Assembly (NCBI RefSeq): GCF_042434745.1
Contig: NZ_JBHLSS010000098.1
DNA from: Azotobacter paspali
GTDB taxonomy: Bacteria > Pseudomonadota > Gammaproteobacteria > Pseudomonadales > Pseudomonadaceae
DNA length: 64,000 nt
Strand: one strand, 5' to 3'
Made by a program: the position numbers and the translations under genes. Positions 48,793-56,973 of this stretch are shown piece by piece; positions within the stretch are counted from its first letter, which is position 1, and each line of letters starts with the position of its first letter. The notes below the pieces were generated by a model, which did not search any database, had not been told where the DNA came from, and was given only the letters and a program-made list of their open reading frames with translations.

Positions 48793-49906
48793 TGTCCGTC
48801 GTCACCACGCATTTGGTCAGATAACCGAGTTCCGGGTCCTCGCCGCGGAACAGTATGCTGGCCCCGGCGGGCGCGACCTTGTCTGCGCCGAACAGCTCCA
48901 GGGATGAGGTCCGCACGCTCCGCGCGCCGGCGCGGAAGGCCTCCAGCGCGGCGATTTCCGCGCTGCTGGCGCCGCCGATGCGCCAGGATTGCTCGAGCAC
49001 TCCGCAACGGGTGTGTCCCCGGCTGTCCAGGCCACGGGCGATGTCGTAATTGCGCCGCGAGGCGAAGAAGCCGGCGAAGCTGCGCAGGGCGGCGGCGTCG
49101 TAGATCCGCGCCTGTTGCACGGCCAGACGCAGCGGGTCGTCTAGTTCGAGGGCGAGCAGTTCCGCGAAATCGCCGGCCACCACCAGCAGGTCCGAGCCGC
49201 CATAGACTTCCTCGCCCCGGTTGTCGCAGGTCAGCCGCTGAGTCCCGCAGTAGGTCGCCAACAGATCGCCAACCTGCGCCTGGCCGACGCTATAGGTCGA
49301 TACCTGTTCCAGATGCTCTTCCAGCACCAGACCGAAATGGCTCAGCTCGGTTTCGTCCAGTGCCGCCAGTTGCCGCTCCAGTTCGGCCGGATCGGCGACC
49401 AGACGCTGTCCGCGACCGCCGGTTGCCAGTACCGGTTTGATCCGCAACGGCCCCTCGGCCAGCAGCCGGCGACCCGCTTCGCCGGCCTCTTTCCGGTTGA
49501 ACGCGGTGAAACCGCGCAGCACCGCGTCCGCCACTCGCCGGACGAAGCCGGGCGACCAGCCGGGCGGGGCCTGGGCGCCGCTGTGCAGCAGCCCGTGGGT
49601 AATGGCCTTGGTCGCCATGAAGGGCCTCGGTACCACCCCGCCGAAAAGATCCGCAGCGCTGCGCATGCCCAAGCGGCTGGCGTTGCGCCGACCGATCACC
49701 GTGCCGGTGGGTACGAAGTACAAGCCTCCCGGATAGCGGGTGTCCGGGTCGTATTCGCCGCCGAAGTCCAGCCCCTGCAAGCGTGCTAGCCGGTGCCCCA
49801 GGTGGAAGTGCACGGCCCGCTCGTGCAGGGCCTCGCGGTCACGGTTGCTGTAGATCACTACGGTACCGGGGCCATTTCGCCCCTCCTGTTGCGCTGCTGT
49901 CTTCAT
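48779..49906 (-). CDS. DUF3182 family protein
   Basis: This 375-residue cytoplasmic protein matches the DUF3182 family. Recognisable segments are TVVIYSNRDREALHERAVHF, DPDTRYPGGLYFVPTGTVIG and the central block GPLRIKPVLATGGRGQRLVA. The latter resembles a nucleotide-binding loop of ATP-grasp enzymes, and GLVLEEHLEQVSTYSVGQAQ fits the following strand-loop of that fold. Catalysis by carboxylate-amine ligation is therefore plausible but unproven. It is first in a two-gene unit with the alpha/beta hydrolase and divergent from the hemerythrin gene. Confidence 0.75.
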   Translation of the reverse strand: MKTAAQQEGRNGPGTVVIYSNRDREALHERAVHFHLGHRLARLQGLDFGGEYDPDTRYPGGLYFVPTGTVIGRRNASRLGMRSAADLFGGVVPRPFMATKAITHGLLHSGAQAPPGWSPGFVRRVADAVLRGFTAFNRKEAGEAGRRLLAEGPLRIKPVLATGGRGQRLVADPAELERQLAALDETELSHFGLVLEEHLEQVSTYSVGQAQVGDLLATYCGTQRLTCDNRGEEVYGGSDLLVVAGDFAELLALELDDPLRLAVQQARIYDAAALRSFAGFFASRRNYDIARGLDSRGHTRCGVLEQSWRIGGASSAEIAALEAFRAGARSVRTSSLELFGADKVAPAGASILFRGEDPELGYLTKCVVTTDNGNP

Positions 49907-50106
49907 CGCTGCTCTCCCGCGTGCTGCCCAGTGCCGGAACGACCGAGACGCCGATGCCCGTACCGGTATGGACTGCTATCGGGCCAGGAACATTCCCTCG
50001 CCATGGGCCGAACGCCATAAGGACGAACGGCAGTACACAAACATCGAACCCATCGACTGGGCAAGGAGTCACCTTAAGAGGTGGCACCACTCCGAGGAGG
50101 ACGACG

Positions 50107-50580
50107 ATGAATGCTATCGAACTGCTGAAGCACGATCACGAGACGCTCAAGCAAGTCTTCGAGCGCCTGGACAAAACCACCGAGCGAGGCGTTAAGACGC
50201 GCGGGGAACTGATGCGCCACCTGCACGAGGAATTGACGATCCATACCCGGCTCGAAGAGGAGATCTTCTATCCCGCTTTCAAGGCGGCGAGCAGCAAGGA
50301 AGGCGACATCCTGTTCCACGAGGCGACCGAGGAACACCGGGCGGTGGAGGCGCTGATCCTGCCGGACCTGGAGAAGACCGAACCGTCCAGCGTGGAATTC
50401 GCCGGCCGGGCGAAGGTGTTGAAGGATATGGTCGAGCACCATATCGAAGAGGAAGAAGAGGACATGCTGCCTAAGGCCGGCGAACTGCTGGGAGAGGATC
50501 GCCTCGAGGAACTGGGTACGCAGATGGAGACCCGCAGGAAGGAACTCAGGAAGCAACTGGCCGAGGGACACGCCACCTGA
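50107..50580 (+). CDS. Hemerythrin-domain protein
   Basis: This 157-residue four-helix protein should bind a di-iron centre and O2 or NO. The metal ligands are visible as MNAIELLKHDHETLKQVFER (His), MRHLHEELTIHTRLEEEIFY (His, His, Glu) and HEATEEHRAVEALILPDLEK (His, Glu, His). DMVEHHIEEEEEDMLPKAGE supplies the last histidines and an acidic stretch. There is no signal peptide. The ATG at 50107 has a strong site (GAGGAGGACG). Such stand-alone proteins are often stress-induced. The divergent neighbour is DUF3182. Confidence 0.88.
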   Translation: MNAIELLKHDHETLKQVFERLDKTTERGVKTRGELMRHLHEELTIHTRLEEEIFYPAFKAASSKEGDILFHEATEEHRAVEALILPDLEKTEPSSVEFAGRAKVLKDMVEHHIEEEEEDMLPKAGELLGEDRLEELGTQMETRRKELRKQLAEGHAT

Positions 50581-50673
50581 TCCGAGCGGCCTGCGCCGCC
50601 GCCGGCGGGCAGGCCACTCGCATGCCTTTCATCCCGTGCGAATGGCCGGCCCCGCCTGGCGCCGGCCAGCCGC

Positions 50674-50898
50674 TCACGGCTGCTGATAGTGCCCCGGCGT
50701 GCTGCCCGGCGCCTTGGGATGGAGGACCTTGGTCACCTGTACGTCGGTGATGTCCGCCGGCTTCTCCGCAGTATGCAGGGTAGCGATGTGAAAACGCGCC
50801 TGGTCGATGGAAAGGGTTTCCGCCTCCGACTCGACTTCGGTCGACTGCGGCTGGTTGTGGAGAATGTAGCTGACGAGGAAGAGGTGTTTTTGGGTCAT
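50674..50898 (-). CDS. Small conserved-looking hypothetical protein
   Basis: A 74-residue protein MTQKHLFLVSYILHNQPQST continues EVESEAETLSIDQARFHIAT and TLHTAEKPADITDVQVTKVL. An alternating hydrophobic pattern suggests a compact alpha/beta fold. There is no signal peptide or known motif. The ribosome-binding site (GGAGGAATG) upstream of ATG 50898 is excellent, which argues that it is real. It lies between the hemerythrin and MgtC genes and is convergent with the former. Confidence 0.62.
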   Translation of the reverse strand: MTQKHLFLVSYILHNQPQSTEVESEAETLSIDQARFHIATLHTAEKPADITDVQVTKVLHPKAPGSTPGHYQQP

Positions 50899-51039
50899 GG
50901 GGCATTCCTCCATGTTGAACGAACACGGAATTTGGACTCCCCGTACCACGACGATGGTTCCCACTGTCCGATCTGCGTCATGCGAGGCCTGCTTTACTGA
51001 GAGCGTTTTCCGGACATCCTGATCTGCCGGAGGGAGAGT

Positions 51040-51537
51040 GTGACTGCATGGGAGCTGTTCGTAACGATCCTGACCCAGGAGTTTTCCGACCTTTCCGAAC
51101 CGGAACGGACCATTCGGGTAGGCCTGCGCCTGTTGCTGGCGGCCGTGCTCGGCGGCCTGCTGGGCTTCGAACGCGAGCACCACGGCCATGCCGCCGGTGT
51201 GCGCACGCACATGCTGGTGGCCCTGGGCGCCGCGCTGCTCGTGCTGGTCCCGGAGCAAGAGGGCGCCCAGGACGACGCCCTGAGCCGGGTGATCCAGGGC
51301 ATCGTGGCCGGCGTGGGCTTTCTCTGCGCCGGCACCATCCTGAAGAGTTGCGACCTGTCGCAGGTGAAGGGCCTGACCACCTCGGCCGGCATCTGGCTCA
51401 CCACCGCCATCGGCGTGGCGGTCGGCCTCGGCCACCAAGCCACGGCGGTGCTCGGCACTCTGCTGGGTCTGCTGATCCTCAACGTCGTGTCCTGGCTGAT
51501 CAACCGGCTGGAAAAGCAGCACGGCGGCGAGGCTTAG
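51040..51537 (+). CDS. MgtC/SapB-family membrane protein
   Basis: This 165-residue protein has the MgtC N-terminal domain only. Four to five helices are visible (LRLLLAAVLGGLLGFEREHH, GVRTHMLVALGAALLVLVPE, VIQGIVAGVGFLCAGTILKS, VKGLTTSAGIWLTTAIGVAV, ATAVLGTLLGLLILNVVSWL). The signatures GFEREHHGHAAGVRTH and GLTTSAGIWLTTAIGVAVG are conserved. It lacks the C-terminal ACT-like domain of Salmonella MgtC, like many SapB-type homologues. GTG at 51040 follows CGGAGGGAGA. Family members affect magnesium homeostasis and ATP synthase. Confidence 0.88.
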   Translation: MTAWELFVTILTQEFSDLSEPERTIRVGLRLLLAAVLGGLLGFEREHHGHAAGVRTHMLVALGAALLVLVPEQEGAQDDALSRVIQGIVAGVGFLCAGTILKSCDLSQVKGLTTSAGIWLTTAIGVAVGLGHQATAVLGTLLGLLILNVVSWLINRLEKQHGGEA

Positions 51538-51631
51538 AACCCGCTCGCGATCCGCGCATCGGCCACGCGGCGTCGCAATCGATTTTGCCTTGCCCGGCGC
51601 CGGCCGGCGAGATCGTGAACGGGCTCCGGCT

Positions 51632-52603
51632 TCAGAACCAGAGGCGGATACCGGCGACGAAGCGGGCCTCTTCCTCGTCCTCGCCCGCCTCGCGAGCCAG
51701 ATCCTCGCTGTTGCCGTACAGGCGCCCCCAGGTGACCCCGACGTAAGGTGCGAACTGGCGGGTGAACTCGTAGCGCAGGCGCAGGCCGGCCTCGATCTCG
51801 CCCAGCCCGGAACCGGTTCCGCGCTCGCGATCGTTGCGCCCGTAGAGATTGGCTTCCACCGTCGGCTGGAGAATCAGCCGGTTGGTCAGCAGGATGTCGT
51901 AGTCGGCCTCCAGGCGCAGGGAAGTCTGGCGCCCCTCGCCGTAGTAGGCGGTGATTTTTGTCTCCAGGCTGTAGAAGGGCATGCCCTGGATGCCGATGGC
52001 GGCCCAGGTTTGCGCCGAGCCGGGTTTGAAGTCCTGGCGCAGGCCGCCGACCAGTTCCCACCAGGGGCCGATGGCGTGCCCCCAGAGCGCTTGGAACTCG
52101 GCCCGTTCGGTGTGCCCGTTACCGCGCTCGCCTTCCGAGCGCAGCCACAGCCGGTCGATATCGCCACCGATCCAGCCGGTGGCGTCCCAAACCAAGGCGC
52201 TGCCGTCGTCGGCATCCTGGTATTCGAGCTTGTCGAACAGCAACAGGCTGTTGACGGAACGGCCGTGCGGGGCATGGACGTTCAGCGTGGGGAAGGCGGC
52301 GGCGCGGTCGGCGTCGGTGAGGACCGGGATGTTCGGCGGCAGGGCCTGGCCAGCCGTAGCCGGGGAATGCGCCATACCCTCGTGCGCGCCGCGGTCCCGT
52401 TCCGCTTCGCCATGGTCATGAGCATGGTGCATGTCGCCGTGATCCATGGCGTCGTGTTCCACGGGCTCGTCCACCGCCGGGTAGCGAGCGTGGCCGGCGT
52501 GTCGGTCGGCGGCCAGTGCGCTCGGAGAGGCGGCCAGCGCGGCGGCGAGAGCGATGGCGCGCGACGCGCGCCCCGGCAGCAGACATAGCGGCGCGGCCAT
52601 CAT
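51632..52603 (-). CDS. copB: Copper resistance outer-membrane protein CopB
   Basis: This 323-residue protein has a signal peptide (AAPLCLLPGRASRAIALAAA and LAASPSALA). A His/Asp/Met-rich metal-binding stretch follows (about residues 45-85: EHDAMDHGDMHHAHDHGEAE). The beta-barrel domain has the CopB signature SVNSLLLFDKLEYQDADDGS, WDATGWIGGDIDRLWLRSEG and a terminal aromatic strand ARFVAGIRLWF. The start overlaps the copA stop by 4 bp (ATG at 52603 or 52600; GGAGGA is immediately upstream). CopB is thought to sequester or pass copper at the outer membrane. Confidence 0.93.
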   Translation of the reverse strand: MMAAPLCLLPGRASRAIALAAALAASPSALAADRHAGHARYPAVDEPVEHDAMDHGDMHHAHDHGEAERDRGAHEGMAHSPATAGQALPPNIPVLTDADRAAAFPTLNVHAPHGRSVNSLLLFDKLEYQDADDGSALVWDATGWIGGDIDRLWLRSEGERGNGHTERAEFQALWGHAIGPWWELVGGLRQDFKPGSAQTWAAIGIQGMPFYSLETKITAYYGEGRQTSLRLEADYDILLTNRLILQPTVEANLYGRNDRERGTGSGLGEIEAGLRLRYEFTRQFAPYVGVTWGRLYGNSEDLAREAGEDEEEARFVAGIRLWF

Positions 52604-54447
52604 TCCTCCACCCGCACTTCGCGGAACATGCCCGTCTCCATGTGGAACATCAGGTGGCAGTGAAAGGCCCAGCGGCCCAGGGCATCGGCGGTGACGCGGT
52701 AGCTGCGCCGCGATCCGGGCGGCATGTCGAGGGTGTGCTTGCGCACCAGGAAATTGCCCTGCTCGTCTTCCAAGTCGCTCCACATGCCGTGCAGGTGGAT
52801 GGGGTGGGTCATCATGGTGTCGTTGACCAGCACGATGCGCAGCCGCTCGCCGTACTTCAGGCGCAGCGGCTCGGCATCAGCGAAGGGAATGCCGTCGAAC
52901 GACCAGGAAAACCGCTCCATGTGCCCGGTCAGGTGCAGTTCGAGAGTACGGCTCGGCTCGCGGCCGTCCGGATCGGCGAAGGCGCTGCGCAGATCGGCAT
53001 AGGTCAGTACCCGGCGACCGTTATCGCGCAGACCGATACCGGGGTCGCCGAGCTTGGCGGTGGGCGCCATGGTCCGCATGTCGACCAGCGGGTTGCCGGT
53101 TTCCGAGACCGGGTGCGCCTGCATGCCCGGAGCGGCGCGCTCCGTGCCGGCATGCTCCATGGCGCCGTGGACCATGCCGGCCATGCCATCGTGATTCATC
53201 TCCATGGGGTCCATGCCGGCCATTTCGCCATGGCTCGTGGCGTCGTGATCCATGTCGGCCCCGTCGTGGCTGGCATGCGCCGCGCTCCCGCGGCCGCCGT
53301 GCGCCGCATGCTCCATGCCGCCATGGCCCATGTCGGCCATGCTCAGGATCGGACGCGGATCGGGCTCGGGTACTGGCGCCTGCAGCCCCTCGCGCAGCGC
53401 CAGGGTTCCGCGAGCGTAGCCGCTGCGATCGAGGGACTGGGCGAACAGGGTGTAGGCCTCGGCATCGCGCGGCTCGACGATCACGTCGTAGGTCTCGGCC
53501 ACGGCGATGCGCAGCTCGTCGACGCTCACCGGCTCGACGTATTGGCCGTCGGCGGCGACCACGGTCATCCGCAGGCCGGGGATACGCACGTCGAAGTAGG
53601 TCATCGCCGCGGCGTTGATCAGCCGCAGGCGGACCCGCTCGCCGGGACAAAACAGGCCGGTCCAGTTGCCGGCGGGCGAGTGGCCGTTGAGCAGGTAGGT
53701 GTAAGTGTGGCCGCTGACGTCGGCCAGGTCGGTGGGTGTCATGTTCATCGCTGCCCAGGCCCTGCGCTCGGCGACGGTCGCCGCCCAGCCGTGCTCGCCG
53801 ACATCGCCGATGAGGTCGCCAAGGGTGCGCTTGTGAAAGTTGTAGTAGCCCGACTGTTTCTTGAGCTTCTTCAGCACCCGCGCCGGATTCTCGTCGGTCC
53901 AGTCGCTGAGCATCACCACGTAGTCGCGCTCGTAGCGGAAGGGTTCGGGTTCGCGCGGATCGATGACCAGCGCGCCGTAGACGCCGGTCTGCTCCTGGAA
54001 TCCAGAATGGCCGTGGTACCAGTAGGTGCCGCTCTGCTTCACCTTGAAGCGGTATTGGTACAGGCCGCCCGGTGCGATGCCGTCGAAGCTCAGGCCCGGC
54101 ACGCCGTCCATGTTGGCCGGCAGGAGGATGCCGTGCCAGTGGAGGGAGGTGTCCTCGTCCAGGCGGTTGCGCACCCGCAAGGTAACGCTGTCGCCCTCGC
54201 GCCAGCGCAGGGTGGGGCCGGGCAGGGAGCCGTTGATGACGGTGGCGATGCGTGGCTTGCCGGTGATGTTCACCGGGGCTTCGCCGATGGAAAGATCGAA
54301 TTCGCTGCCGGAAAGCAGCGCAGGCCGGGCCGGACCGCCCAGTGCCCAGACCGGCGGGCGCCAGAGGCCGGAGCCGGCGAGGACGCCGCCGGCGGCGAGC
54401 CCCTTGACGAAGGTCCGCCGCGAGGTTTTGCAATGCATGCCGTTCAT
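52600..54447 (-). CDS. copA: Periplasmic multicopper oxidase CopA
   Basis: This 615-residue Tat-exported oxidase converts Cu(I) to Cu(II) in copper-resistance operons. The Tat signal is CKTSRRTFVKGLAAGGVLAG. Copper ligands are visible in SLHWHGILLP, GTYWYHGHSGFQEQTG, HPIHLHGMW and the C-terminal HCHLMFHMETGMF, with the type 1 Cys, His and Met. A Met/His-rich insert (about residues 395-445, for example MDHDATSHGEMAGMDPMEMN) binds extra copper. Upstream 205 bp hold no clear cop box, and no copRS two-component pair is encoded in the window. copB follows with overlap. Confidence 0.94.
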   Translation of the reverse strand: MNGMHCKTSRRTFVKGLAAGGVLAGSGLWRPPVWALGGPARPALLSGSEFDLSIGEAPVNITGKPRIATVINGSLPGPTLRWREGDSVTLRVRNRLDEDTSLHWHGILLPANMDGVPGLSFDGIAPGGLYQYRFKVKQSGTYWYHGHSGFQEQTGVYGALVIDPREPEPFRYERDYVVMLSDWTDENPARVLKKLKKQSGYYNFHKRTLGDLIGDVGEHGWAATVAERRAWAAMNMTPTDLADVSGHTYTYLLNGHSPAGNWTGLFCPGERVRLRLINAAAMTYFDVRIPGLRMTVVAADGQYVEPVSVDELRIAVAETYDVIVEPRDAEAYTLFAQSLDRSGYARGTLALREGLQAPVPEPDPRPILSMADMGHGGMEHAAHGGRGSAAHASHDGADMDHDATSHGEMAGMDPMEMNHDGMAGMVHGAMEHAGTERAAPGMQAHPVSETGNPLVDMRTMAPTAKLGDPGIGLRDNGRRVLTYADLRSAFADPDGREPSRTLELHLTGHMERFSWSFDGIPFADAEPLRLKYGERLRIVLVNDTMMTHPIHLHGMWSDLEDEQGNFLVRKHTLDMPPGSRRSYRVTADALGRWAFHCHLMFHMETGMFREVRVEE

Positions 54448-54652
54448 GTCCAGTCAATCGGAAACACGAGCCGCACGAGGCGGCGTTCGGGAAAGGAAAC
54501 TGCCATATCCAGCGCGGACGGGTGATTACAATCGCGTAAGGTGAAACGGGCGCGCGGTCGAGATGCCCGGCGCACTGGACTATGCTTGCTCGACGGCGCG
54601 GCATGCCGGAGCCTGCCGCGGCGCATCCATGACCACCGGACTGGAGCTACCC

Positions 54653-54985
54653 ATGTCGCTGTTCAAGACCCCCCGCACGTCCCTGGCCGAGGAACGCCTC
54701 GAGAAGGAGATTCACGATCTGCTCCATGCCCTGGAGCATCTCAAAAGCAGCGCTTCGCGCGATACCCGGAACAACTACGAGCGGCTCCGGGATCGCGCCG
54801 AGGGGCTGTTGCAGCATTCCCGCCATCGATATCACGACACCGGCCACGACCTGGCCCGACACTGCCGGAAGATCAGCGAGTGCGCCTACGACTGCGTCCG
54901 TAGCCATCCCTGGAGCAGCCTGGCGGTGGGCGTGGGCGCCGTCGCGCTGCTCGGCATGCTGTTCGCCCGCGGCCGGGACCGCTGA
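54653..54985 (+). CDS. DUF883 (ElaB/YqjD-type) C-tail-anchored protein
   Basis: This 110-residue protein has a long charged helix (LAEERLEKEIHDLLHALEHL, ERLRDRAEGLLQHSRHRYHD) and a C-terminal membrane helix SSLAVGVGAVALLGMLFARG. This is the plan of E. coli ElaB/YqjD, stationary-phase proteins that tether ribosomes to the inner membrane. The terminal GRDR motif is the usual charged end. I chose the ATG at 54653, with GGAG upstream; an in-frame ATG at 54629 is possible. It ends 6 bp from the convergent aroE stop. Confidence 0.82.
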   Translation: MSLFKTPRTSLAEERLEKEIHDLLHALEHLKSSASRDTRNNYERLRDRAEGLLQHSRHRYHDTGHDLARHCRKISECAYDCVRSHPWSSLAVGVGAVALLGMLFARGRDR

Positions 54986-54991
54986 GCGCCG

Positions 54992-55804
54992 TCAGAGCGC
55001 CCGGCGCAGCTCGGCCAGCACGCTCGCGGTCTCCGGCCGGACGCCGCGCCACAACTGGAAGGATTCGGCGGCCTGCTCGACCAGCATGCCCAGCCCGTCG
55101 CGGGTTCGCGCCGCGCCCTGCTGCTGGGCCCAGTGGCAGAAGGGCGTGGCCTCGCGGCCGTACATCATGTCGTAGCAGAAGCCGCGGCCCGGCTGGATCA
55201 ACCCAGTGGGCAGCGGCGGCAATTCGCCGGCCAGGCTCGCCGAAGTGCCGTTGACGATCAGGTCGAACGGTCCCTGCAGCGCGGCGAAGCTGCAGGCGCT
55301 CAGCGGGCCGAGTTCGGCGAACTTGTCGACCAGTTGCTTGGCCTTGTCTTCGCTGCGATTGGCGACCACCAGCGCCGCCGGACGCTCCGCCAGCAGCGGT
55401 TCGAGCACCCCGCGCACCGCGCCGCCGGCGCCAAGCAGCAGGATGCGCAGTCCGGCCAGACCCAGGCCAGCTTGCCCGAGGTCGCGCACCAGCCCGGCAC
55501 CGTCGGTGTTGTCGCCGAGCAGCGTACCGTCCTCGCGTTTCATCAGGGTGTTCACCGCGCCGGCGCGTCGGGCGCGAGGGGTGAGTTCGTCGGCCAGGCG
55601 GAAAGCGTCCTCCTTGAAGGGCACCGTGACGTTGACGCCCCTGCCGTCGACGAAGAAGGCGCGGGCCGCTCCGGCGAAGCCATCCAGTGGCGCGAGCAGG
55701 GGCTCATAGCTGAGCGCCTGGCCGGTCTGCCCGGCGAACAGGCGGTGGATCTGCGGCGACTTGCTGTGGCCGATGGGATTGCCGAACACGGCGTAGCGGT
55801 CCAT
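54992..55804 (-). CDS. aroE: Shikimate dehydrogenase AroE
   Basis: This 270-residue enzyme reduces 3-dehydroshikimate with NADPH in aromatic amino-acid synthesis. Substrate-binding sequence is MDRYAVFGNPIGHSKSPQIH; catalytic Lys lies in GVNVTVPFKEDAF. The NADPH loop is LLGAGGAVRGVL followed by VVANRSEDKA. The C-terminal DMMYGREATPF and DGLGMLVEQAAESFQLWRGV are conserved. The length is normal. It lies 76 bp after hemF with a palindromic repeat between them; the order hemF-aroE is that of Pseudomonas. Confidence 0.96.
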   Translation of the reverse strand: MDRYAVFGNPIGHSKSPQIHRLFAGQTGQALSYEPLLAPLDGFAGAARAFFVDGRGVNVTVPFKEDAFRLADELTPRARRAGAVNTLMKREDGTLLGDNTDGAGLVRDLGQAGLGLAGLRILLLGAGGAVRGVLEPLLAERPAALVVANRSEDKAKQLVDKFAELGPLSACSFAALQGPFDLIVNGTSASLAGELPPLPTGLIQPGRGFCYDMMYGREATPFCHWAQQQGAARTRDGLGMLVEQAAESFQLWRGVRPETASVLAELRRAL

Positions 55805-55825
55805 GAGAATCCTCGGAAGTTGTCG

Positions 55826-55861
55826 TAAGGCGGAAAACCCGCACAGCGGTTTTCCACCTTA
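55826..55861. repeat. Short palindromic repeat, copy 3
   Basis: TAAGGCGGAAAACC (55826-55839) pairs with GGTTTTCCACCTTA (55848-55861) with one mismatch around an 8-nt loop. It is the same family as 5923-5952 and 18388-18422. Here it lies between two genes of the same strand (hemF and aroE), so it cannot serve only as a convergent terminator. Confidence 0.72.
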
Positions 55862-55880
55862 TAGGCCCTGCGAATGGGTG

Positions 55881-56810
55881 TCAGGACCGACCGGCCAGCC
55901 AGTCGCGGTCGGTGAAGAAATACTCGGTCAGGCGCGCCTCGGGCGTGCCCGGCTCGGGCTTCCAGGCGTAGCCCCAGCGCACCTCGGCCGGCAGCGACAT
56001 GAGGATCGACTCGGTGCGCCCGCCGGACTGCAGGCCGAACAGGGTGCCACGGTCGTAGACCAGGTTGAACTCCACGTAGCGGCCGCGGCGATAGGCCTGG
56101 AACTCGCGCTCGCGCTCGCCGTAGGGAACACCCTTGCGCTTTTGCACGATCGGCAGGTAGGCCTGGATGTAGGCGTCGCCGACGGCGCGCAGGAAGGCGA
56201 AGCTGGTATCGAAATCCCATTCGTTGAGATCGTCGAAGAACAGTCCGCCGATGCCGCGCGGCTCGTTGCGGTGCTTGAGGTAGAAGTAGCGGTCGCACCA
56301 GGCCTTGAAGCGCGGGTAGACGTCGGCGCCGAAGGGCGCGCAAGCGTCGCGGGCGACCTGGTGCCAGAACACGCAGTCTTCCTCGAAAGCGTAATAGGGG
56401 GTCAGGTCGAAGCCGCCGCCGAACCACCAGACTGGCGCCTCGCCCGCCTTCTCGGCGACGAACAGCCGCACGTTGGCATGGGAGGTCGGCACGTAGGGGT
56501 TGCGCGGGTGGATCACCAGAGACACGCCGAGCGCCTGGAAGCCGCGCCCGGCCAGTTCCGGACGGTGTGCGCTGGCCGACGGCGGCAGGCCGGCGCCGTG
56601 CACATGGGAAAAGTTGACGCCGCCCTTCTCGATCAGCGCGCCGTTTTCCAGCACCCGAGTACGGCCGCCGCCGCCGCCTTCGCGCAGCCAGGTGTCCTCG
56701 CGAAAACGCGCGCCGCCGTCCTCGGTTTCGAGAGCGGTACAGATACGGTCTTGCAGGTCGAGCAGATAGGCCTTCACGGCCTCGATTCGATCGTTCACGG
56801 CATTTCCCAT
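55881..56810 (-). CDS. hemF: Oxygen-dependent coproporphyrinogen III oxidase HemF
   Basis: This 309-residue enzyme decarboxylates coproporphyrinogen III with O2 in haem synthesis. Conserved segments include GGGGRTRVLENGALIEKGGV, NFSHVHGAGLPPSASA, VSLVIHPRNPYVPTSHANVR, WWFGGGFDLTPYYAFEEDCV and GGLFFDDLNEWDFDTSFAFL. The C-terminus is GRYVEFNLVYDRGTLFGLQS followed by EYFFTDRDWLAGRS. Length is as expected. Divergent from qor. Confidence 0.96.
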   Translation of the reverse strand: MGNAVNDRIEAVKAYLLDLQDRICTALETEDGGARFREDTWLREGGGGGRTRVLENGALIEKGGVNFSHVHGAGLPPSASAHRPELAGRGFQALGVSLVIHPRNPYVPTSHANVRLFVAEKAGEAPVWWFGGGFDLTPYYAFEEDCVFWHQVARDACAPFGADVYPRFKAWCDRYFYLKHRNEPRGIGGLFFDDLNEWDFDTSFAFLRAVGDAYIQAYLPIVQKRKGVPYGEREREFQAYRRGRYVEFNLVYDRGTLFGLQSGGRTESILMSLPAEVRWGYAWKPEPGTPEARLTEYFFTDRDWLAGRS

Positions 56811-56973
56811 GTTGAAAACGGCACTGACGGCCCTGGCGGCCTGGACGAACGGCTAGCATAACATCGTGCAATCCTTTGCCGAAGTTGACGGGACGGATTG
56901 CCTAGCGCCCGAATAGCCGCCTCCATCGCGTCCCACGGTACTGTCGGGCAAAGCCTTCGAAGGAGCAGAACAG

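Noticed and set aside
52516..54525. Long plus-strand open frame of about 670 codons opposite copA
   Set aside because: It is antisense to copA, whose copper ligands and Tat signal are unambiguous. The frame has no signal, domain or ribosome-binding site.
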